Shown here piece after piece: positions 59,114-64,000 of a stretch of 64,000 nt of DNA. This stretch comes from Butyrivibrio sp. XPD2002 (GTDB lineage: Bacteria; Bacillota; Clostridia; Lachnospirales; Lachnospiraceae): NCBI RefSeq assembly GCF_000423945.1, contig NZ_AUIY01000001.1:558001-622000 (forward strand). Direction: 5' to 3'. A program made the translations under genes and the position numbers. The notes beneath the pieces are model-generated. The model made no database searches. It was not told the origin of the DNA and saw nothing but the letters and a program-made list of their open reading frames with translations. Each line of letters starts with the position of its first letter. Position 1 is the stretch's first letter.

Positions 59114-61031
59114 ATTTTCTCCTTCCGGATTTTCTTCTATTGTTTGACCTGTTAGCTTTAGGTGCATTCTTATTTGTATTCTTATTCGTATGCTTGGAAT
59201 TATTATTTGAAGCTTTAACCGGCGGTTTATCAGATGATTTTCTCGGCGGGATCAAAAACTGCGGTCCAAATCCGATAAGATCCTCTCTATGCTCCCGGAG
59301 TAGTGCTTCCTTTACAAGATCATAGTTCTCAGGTCTTCTAAACTGAATAAGTGCTCTCTGCATGGCCTTCTCATGAGGGTCTCTTGCCACATAAACAGGT
59401 TCCATGGTCAGCGGATCAATTCCCGTGTAGTACATACAGGTTGATACAGTTCCAGGTGTGGGATAAAAATCCTGAACCTGCTCAGGGCTAAGTCTGTGCT
59501 TACACAGATATTCCGCAAGGGCTATAGCATCCTTAAGGGTGCTTCCCGGGTGGGATGACATAAGATAAGGTACTGCATACTGCTGCAGTCCTATCTGCTT
59601 GTTTACCTTATCGAATTTCTCAATAAAGCGGTCGTATACCTTTACCTTGGGCTTACCCATTTTTTCCAATACGTTATCTGATATATGCTCAGGAGCAACT
59701 CGAAGCTGGCCGCTTATATGGTGCTTACATAGCTCTCGTAAAAATGTGTCATCCTTATCTGCCAGTAGATAGTCAAATCTGATTCCGGAACGCACAAATA
59801 CCTTCTTCACTCCGGGTAGGCCACGAAGCTTCTTAAGGATACTGAGGTAGTCACTGTGATCCACCTCCATGTTTTTGCACACTTCAGGGTGGAGGCACTT
59901 TTTATTCGGGCATGCTCCAACCTTCATCTGCTTTTTGCAGGCAGGCTTCCTGAATTGGGCTGTAGGACCTCCCACGTCATGGATATAGCCCTTGAAGTCC
60001 TTCTCTTCCAGGAAAACCTTAGCCTCACGGATTATGGAATCATGACTTCTGCTCTGGATGATACGTCCCTGGTGGAAGGTCAGGGCGCAGAAATTACACT
60101 CACCAAAGCAGCCTCTGTTGGAGGTGATGGAATACTTGATCTCGTTGAAAGCAGGAATACCTCCTGCCGCATCATAAGAAGGATGCCAGGCTCTAAGATA
60201 CTCTCTCTCATAAACGTCATCAAACTCCTGCTGGGTAAGAGGCCTTGAGGGCGGATTCTGTACCACATAAAGACTTCCGTCGTAGGTCTCGTAAAGTCTT
60301 TTTCCATTAAAGGGATCCGTGTTTCTATACTGAATGCTGAAGCTCTCAGCGTATTTCTTCTTATCTGTTTTAATCTCTTCGAAGGAGGGAAGCTTTATGG
60401 CATCATAGATATTCTCTTCATTTCTGGTCTTAAAGACAGTTCCATTAATGAAGGTTATATCAGCCACATCAAGCCCGGAGGCAAGAGCATCTGCTATCTC
60501 AACGATACTCACCTCTCCCATTCCATAGGATATGATATCCGCTCCGGAATCAAGAAGGATCGACCTTCTAACCTTATTAGACCAATAATCGTAATGGCCA
60601 AGTCTCCTGAGGCTCGCCTCAATTCCGCCAACGATAATGGGCTCGTGCTTATAAACCTTCCTTATGAGATTACAATAAACGATCGTCGCATAGTCAGGGC
60701 GGCGTCCCATCTCTCCGCCGGGGCTGTAGGCATCAGTCTTTCTTTTTTTCAGGGCAACCGTATAGTGGTTAACCATGGAATCCATGTTACCTGCTGATAC
60801 CAGAAAACCAAGTCTGGGAGTTCCGAGAACTGTTATGCTCTTTTCATCCCTAAAATCGGGCTGACAAATAAGGCCCACGCTATAACCGTGAGCCTCAAGT
60901 GTTCTTGTAATAATGGCCGCACCAAAGCTTGAGTGGTCTACATAAGCATCACCGCAAACATAGACGAAATCAAGCTGGTCGATACCACGTTCTTTTAAGT
61001 CTTCCTTATTGAAAGGAGGAAACCAGTTCAT
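59112..61031 (-). CDS. ygiQ: YgiQ-family radical SAM protein
   Basis: 639 residues. N-terminal UPF0313 domain; the radical SAM cluster-binding CxxxCxxC is [10 protein letters not shown] (about residue 312-321). A cysteine-rich insertion follows ([22 protein letters not shown]). The last ~45 residues (about 595-639) are low-complexity Lys/Asn/Ser/Arg, an unstructured basic tail. The family acts on an unknown target, possibly RNA or protein modification. The start overlaps the stop of the aminotransferase gene (ATGA), so the two are translated together. Confidence 0.9.
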   Translation of the reverse strand: MNWFPPFNKEDLKERGIDQLDFVYVCGDAYVDHSSFGAAIITRTLEAHGYSVGLICQPDFRDEKSITVLGTPRLGFLVSAGNMDSMVNHYTVALKKRKTDAYSPGGEMGRRPDYATIVYCNLIRKVYKHEPIIVGGIEASLRRLGHYDYWSNKVRRSILLDSGADIISYGMGEVSIVEIADALASGLDVADITFINGTVFKTRNEENIYDAIKLPSFEEIKTDKKKYAESFSIQYRNTDPFNGKRLYETYDGSLYVVQNPPSRPLTQQEFDDVYEREYLRAWHPSYDAAGGIPAFNEIKYSITSNRGCFGECNFCALTFHQGRIIQSRSHDSIIREAKVFLEEKDFKGYIHDVGGPTAQFRKPACKKQMKVGACPNKKCLHPEVCKNMEVDHSDYLSILKKLRGLPGVKKVFVRSGIRFDYLLADKDDTFLRELCKHHISGQLRVAPEHISDNVLEKMGKPKVKVYDRFIEKFDKVNKQIGLQQYAVPYLMSSHPGSTLKDAIALAEYLCKHRLSPEQVQDFYPTPGTVSTCMYYTGIDPLTMEPVYVARDPHEKAMQRALIQFRRPENYDLVKEALLREHREDLIGFGPQFLIPPRKSSDKPPVKASNNNSKHTNKNTNKNAPKANRSNNRRKSGRRK

Positions 61032-62335
61032 GCCTTCTCTGCCTCATCCATTTCCTTTAAAAGCTTGGTTGCATAAACGAGCTTTACGCAAACTGTGAAT
61101 ATTTCCATAGCTGTGCGAAGATCTGAAAGTGAAGGATATGTGGGAGCAATTCTGATATTGCTGTCCTTAGGATCCTTCTTGTAAGGGAAGGTCGCACCTG
61201 CACCTGTCATTGTTACACCGGCCTTCTTAGCTCTGTCAACAATAGCCTTGGCACAGCCCTCGGGTGCATCAAAGCTGATGAAGTAACCACCATTAGGTCT
61301 TGTCCACTCACCAATATTGTAAGGAGCAAGGTCTCTGTCGAGAATCTCTAAAACTGCTTCAAACTTAGGTCTGATAATAGCAGCATGCTTTTTCATATGC
61401 TCCTTCATTCCTTCGAAATTGCCAAAGTATCTTACATGACGAAGCTGGTTAACCTTATCGTGTCCGATGGTCTGGTTAGTGAGCTGCGCCTTGATCTCCT
61501 CGAGGTTGTTAAGAGATGTAGCGATAGCTGCGATACCACTTCCGGGGAATGTGATCTTGGAAGTAGATGAAAACTTGTAGACCATATCAGGACTTCCGGC
61601 CTTCTTACACTCCTCAAGAATCTCGATCAGGTAATCCTGATGATCATCGTAAAGGTGGTGAATTCCGTATGCGTTATCCCAGAAAATACGGAAGTCTCTT
61701 GCAGCAGGACGAAGTCTTGCAAATCTTCTTACTGTCTCATCTGAGTATGAATAACCCTGAGGATTGGAATACTTAGGCACGCACCAGATACCCTTGATAG
61801 CCTCGTCGCTTGATACAAGCTTCTCAACTACGTCCATATCAGGACCTGTAGGTGTCATCTCAACCGGAATCATCTCAATTCCGAAGTACTCTGTAATAGC
61901 AAAGTGCCTGTCATATCCGGGAACAGGGCAAAGGAACTTAACCTTATCAAGCTTGCACCAGGGTGTGTTGCCCATGATACCGTGAGTGTATGCTCTTGAT
62001 ACTGTATCGTACATAACGTTAAGAGAAGAATTACCATAGATAATAATATTCTCAGGCTTATTCTCCATCATTGCACCGATAAGCACCTTAGCCTCATGGA
62101 TACCATCAAGAACACCGTAGTTACGGCAGTCCGTTCCATCCTCGCAGGACAGATCAGCCTCAGAATTAAGTGTATCCATCATTCCCATGGAAATATCAAG
62201 CTGCTCGTGGCACGGCTTACCTCTTGCCATGTTAAGAGTCAGATCCATGTCCTGGAATCTCTTGTATTCAGCACGCAAATTAGCAAGTTCTTTTTCAAGC
62301 TCCTGCTTTGTCATCTCCTTATAATCTTTAATCAT
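61028..62335 (-). CDS. PLP-dependent class I/II aminotransferase
   Basis: 435 residues. Fold type I: PLP lysine in [12 protein letters not shown], Asp of the pyridine-binding site in DNAYGIHHL, and the C-terminal G-Y-FISFD stretch with R(I)APTYPS. The family corresponds to the bacterial aspartate/alanine-type enzymes of about 430 residues (Asp_aminotransf, PF12897 as I recall). It transfers amino groups between amino acid and keto acid; substrates not determined. GAGG precedes the ATG at 62335. It is cotranscribed with ygiQ (4-base overlap), an unexplained pairing. Confidence 0.9.
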   Translation of the reverse strand: MIKDYKEMTKQELEKELANLRAEYKRFQDMDLTLNMARGKPCHEQLDISMGMMDTLNSEADLSCEDGTDCRNYGVLDGIHEAKVLIGAMMENKPENIIIYGNSSLNVMYDTVSRAYTHGIMGNTPWCKLDKVKFLCPVPGYDRHFAITEYFGIEMIPVEMTPTGPDMDVVEKLVSSDEAIKGIWCVPKYSNPQGYSYSDETVRRFARLRPAARDFRIFWDNAYGIHHLYDDHQDYLIEILEECKKAGSPDMVYKFSSTSKITFPGSGIAAIATSLNNLEEIKAQLTNQTIGHDKVNQLRHVRYFGNFEGMKEHMKKHAAIIRPKFEAVLEILDRDLAPYNIGEWTRPNGGYFISFDAPEGCAKAIVDRAKKAGVTMTGAGATFPYKKDPKDSNIRIAPTYPSLSDLRTAMEIFTVCVKLVYATKLLKEMDEAEKA

Positions 62336-62401
62336 AATTTAAAAGCTCCTCACTTCGATTTAAACTGCTAAAAATTATACAACATTTTGCAATTCTAAAA
62401 A

Positions 62402-62511
62402 AGAGTTTTGCTTGCAAAACTCTCGCGCCGAGTGCGGATGCTTTAGCATCATATACATTTCGCACGAGTGCGCATCCTCGCGGAGCGTTTTAATTTCGTA
62501 AGAAATTAAAA
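62402..62511. repeat. Cluster of hairpins, probable mobile intergenic repeat
   Basis: AGAGTTTTGC-TT-GCAAAACTCT (62402-62423), GATGC-TTTA-GCATC (62437-62450), CGCAC-GA-GTGCG (62461-62472) and TTTTAATTTC-GTAA-GAAATTAAAA (62488-62511). The middle part is rich in GC and CpG compared with the flanks. Several consecutive palindromes in 110 bases suggest an ERIC/BIME-like element. Confidence 0.55.
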
Positions 62512-62541
62512 AATAGCCAACGCATAATTATGCGTTGGCTA
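62508..62541 (-). terminator. Terminator of the EAL-HDOD gene
   Basis: A perfect 28-base palindrome (62514-62541, TAGCCAACGCATAA and its complement) is followed on the minus strand by a T-run. It lies 19 bases after the stop at 62560. Confidence 0.85.
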
Positions 62542-62559
62542 AATATACATTTCAGATAA

Positions 62560-63789
62560 TTATTTGATAGGATCAATGAGATCTCTATACCACTTAAGTG
62601 CATCGGTATATGCCTTATACACTGCATCCATCTCCAGATTCTCAAGAATCATAAGTCTGGATACTTCCTGCCATGAAGCATTTTCATATTCAAACATAAG
62701 CTGCATAATAGGCCACAGATCACCGCTTCTGCGAAGAAGAACATCCTCGATCTTCTTTGATACATGAACCAGCTTAAGGGATTGCTCCATGGTCTGGTCG
62801 AGCATTACATCGAGAAGTGAGAACAGTCCGGCAAGGAACAGCTCAGCTGCAAAGCCCTTTACCTCGTAGCACTCTGCAAGATTCTCTGCGAATTTTGCAC
62901 GTACCATTGATATACGCATGATCTCACTGGGCTTATCTGAGCAGAGCTCCTTTGTAACCGCAGTGTTGATCCACCTCTTCAGTTCCTTCTGACCGAGCAT
63001 TGCAGCCGCATGTCTTACGGATGTGATCTCGGAGTTGATGGTAAGGTGATTAACCATCTCAAGAAGTGAAATTACAAGAGCGGGGTCTTTTCCGATAACG
63101 TCAGCAGCATCCTGCAGATCAAAATCAGGATTGTTAACCACGTTCAAAAGCTCTATGTATGTCACCTTCAAAGGTGCTACTGTCTTTTCTGATTCTTCAA
63201 CGGGTAAACGGAAGAAATTACCCTCGTAGAGATCATAAGCACCGTCAGATGCAAGTCTCTCATAATCTTCCTTGGTGTCCACACCTACAGCACAGAGCTT
63301 AATATTGGGATATGCTCTGTTGAAATAAATTCTGGCGCTGCGGATATTGATTTTCCTGTGATCCAGGAGAATATAATCACACATATCGAGAATAGGCTTA
63401 TAGGTCTCAAACTGATTACCTGCAAGCTTACGGATTGCAATCTTATATCCCTGACCACGAAGATCCCATAATCTGGACAGATATGGCTCCTCTGGAAGGA
63501 CGGAAGTATCAAGCAGTAACACTATGATGTCCTTGGGAGCTTTGCATTGTTCTTCTATATTGGCAAAAAGTGAAATGTTGGTTATCTCAACAAATACTTC
63601 TTTTCCACCTGAAAGTACAGATGTCCCGATACTTTCAACAATATCGAGTCCAACAATATTAACAACATTATCGAGGAAACCAGTGCCCATGAGATGGGGA
63701 TGCATAAGATGATTATCTCTTTGCGCAAAAACAGAATATGCGCAAACCTTCATTTCATCATCAAACAACGGAATAAGCGAAGCAAGCAT
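62560..63789 (-). CDS. EAL-HDOD domain signalling protein (YuxH-like)
   Basis: 409 residues. The N-terminal ~200 residues have an EAL fold without the EAL signature and most metal-binding acidic residues, so it is unlikely to cleave c-di-GMP. Residues about 205-400 form an HDOD domain (DLQDAADVIGKDPALVISLLE and RHAAAMLGQKELKRW are typical), which lacks the HD metal pair by definition of the family. The full-length layout matches the YuxH family of c-di-GMP-binding or scaffold proteins. AAAGGAG precedes the ATG. It is a single-gene unit with strong terminators on either side. Confidence 0.88.
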   Translation of the reverse strand: MLASLIPLFDDEMKVCAYSVFAQRDNHLMHPHLMGTGFLDNVVNIVGLDIVESIGTSVLSGGKEVFVEITNISLFANIEEQCKAPKDIIVLLLDTSVLPEEPYLSRLWDLRGQGYKIAIRKLAGNQFETYKPILDMCDYILLDHRKINIRSARIYFNRAYPNIKLCAVGVDTKEDYERLASDGAYDLYEGNFFRLPVEESEKTVAPLKVTYIELLNVVNNPDFDLQDAADVIGKDPALVISLLEMVNHLTINSEITSVRHAAAMLGQKELKRWINTAVTKELCSDKPSEIMRISMVRAKFAENLAECYEVKGFAAELFLAGLFSLLDVMLDQTMEQSLKLVHVSKKIEDVLLRRSGDLWPIMQLMFEYENASWQEVSRLMILENLEMDAVYKAYTDALKWYRDLIDPIK

Positions 63790-63898
63790 TACATTACTCC
63801 TTTCGAACAGTCTCGAATATCGTAAAAATATGTCTGTTAATTTATTATATCATCACAAAATAGTATAAACAATATAACGCTTGAAGAATTTACTCAAA

Positions 63899-63926
63899 GA
63901 AAAAAAACAGCCAACTAGGGCTGTTT
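63899..63926 (-). terminator. Terminator of the structured RNA gene at the right edge
   Basis: AAACAGCC (63905-63912) pairs with GGCTGTTT (63919-63926); a T-run of at least seven follows on the minus strand (63901-63907). Confidence 0.8.
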
Positions 63927-63929
63927 AAA

Positions 63930-64000
63930 AATAATCCCGAGGATGCCGGTTCCGGTTATTTGACTCCTAGCAAACGCCAGGTGGGTTACCGCAGCCCTTT
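63930..64000 (-). ncRNA. ssrS: 3' end of a structured RNA, probably 6S RNA (cut by window edge)
   Basis: The minus strand reads GGGCTGCGGTAACCCACC ... CCGGCATCCTCGGGATT before an intrinsic terminator. The ending resembles the closing stem of 6S RNA (E. coli ends GCGGCATCTCGGAGATT), and the GGCTGCGG element resembles the region 5' of it. The 5' partner of that stem lies beyond base 64000. There is no ORF. 6S RNA binds RNA polymerase holoenzyme in stationary phase. Identity rests on sequence resemblance I recall, so confidence is moderate. Confidence 0.5.

Noticed and set aside
1..64000. CRISPR array or prophage
   Set aside because: No series of short direct repeats with unique spacers and no phage structural or integrase gene was found on reading both strands.

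Overview
The window looks like the chromosome of an anaerobic, carbohydrate-degrading Firmicute of the Lachnospiraceae, most likely Butyrivibrio, Pseudobutyrivibrio or a close rumen or gut relative. The basis is the gene content: plant-polysaccharide enzymes (GH120, GH16, GH36, GH13), YesMN-type two-component control, sugar ABC transporters, a class B sortase, DUF6465 and DUF6320 proteins, moderately AT-rich DNA and strong AGGAGG ribosome sites. Genus is inference. No phage, complete IS element or CRISPR array is visible, and almost everything is ordinary chromosomal coding.

Layout. 1-7.6 kb (minus): one operon of histidine kinase, AraC-type response regulator, small lipoprotein, sugar-binding lipoprotein, permease and ATPase (cut by the left edge). 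7.8-11.7 kb: MscL with an extra zinc ribbon, a tRNA-Gly(CCC), a phosphopantetheinyl transferase, a lipoprotein and a secreted DUF3089 hydrolase. 12-13.3 kb (plus): an unrecognised 421-residue protein behind a near-perfect flagellar sigma-28 promoter. 13.4-24.4 kb (minus): an amylosucrase-like GH13, a 27-residue membrane peptide, a class B sortase with its probable LPKTG substrate, a tightly overlapped GH120 xylosidase / acyltransferase / DUF6320 / pectinacetylesterase-like operon, and a diguanylate cyclase. 24.4-33.3 kb: PLP homeostasis protein, Nudix hydrolase, MntP, a CDF metal transporter, a LexA-like fragment, DUF6465-ParA, an NSS transporter, an AraC regulator and a MATE transporter fused to an ATPase domain. 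33.4-40.9 kb: a large secreted GH16 enzyme with a permuted CBM-like insertion, a DUF3298 lipoprotein with an overlapping diguanylate cyclase, and a small membrane protein. 41.1-47.7 kb: an alpha-galactoside island (ABC importer, GH36 and a divergent AraC regulator) with repeated palindromic operators. 47.7-54.4 kb: three paralogous small secreted proteins, a YARHG protein, an HD-GYP phosphodiesterase, a small toxin-like membrane peptide locus, a second CDF transporter and a CoA-pyrophosphatase-like Nudix enzyme. 54.6-58.8 kb: mnmA and a nickel/cobalt ECF importer (cbiM/N-cbiQ-cbiO) with a CsoR-family repressor and a G-tract operator. 59-64 kb: YgiQ, an aminotransferase, an EAL-HDOD protein and the 3' end of a structured RNA that is probably 6S RNA.

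How it fits together. Sugar capture and breakdown dominates, with AraC-type regulators tied to transport operons. Cyclic-di-GMP turnover recurs (two GGDEF, one HD-GYP, one degenerate EAL-HDOD). Metal handling recurs (two CDF exporters, MntP, a Ni/Co importer with its repressor). The most unusual items are the 51.0-51.3 kb small membrane peptide locus bracketed by long-range inverted repeats, the circularly permuted carbohydrate-binding insertion inside the GH16 catalytic domain, the GH120-acyltransferase-DUF6320-esterase operon, the palindromes shared across the galactoside island, and two apparently leaderless genes.
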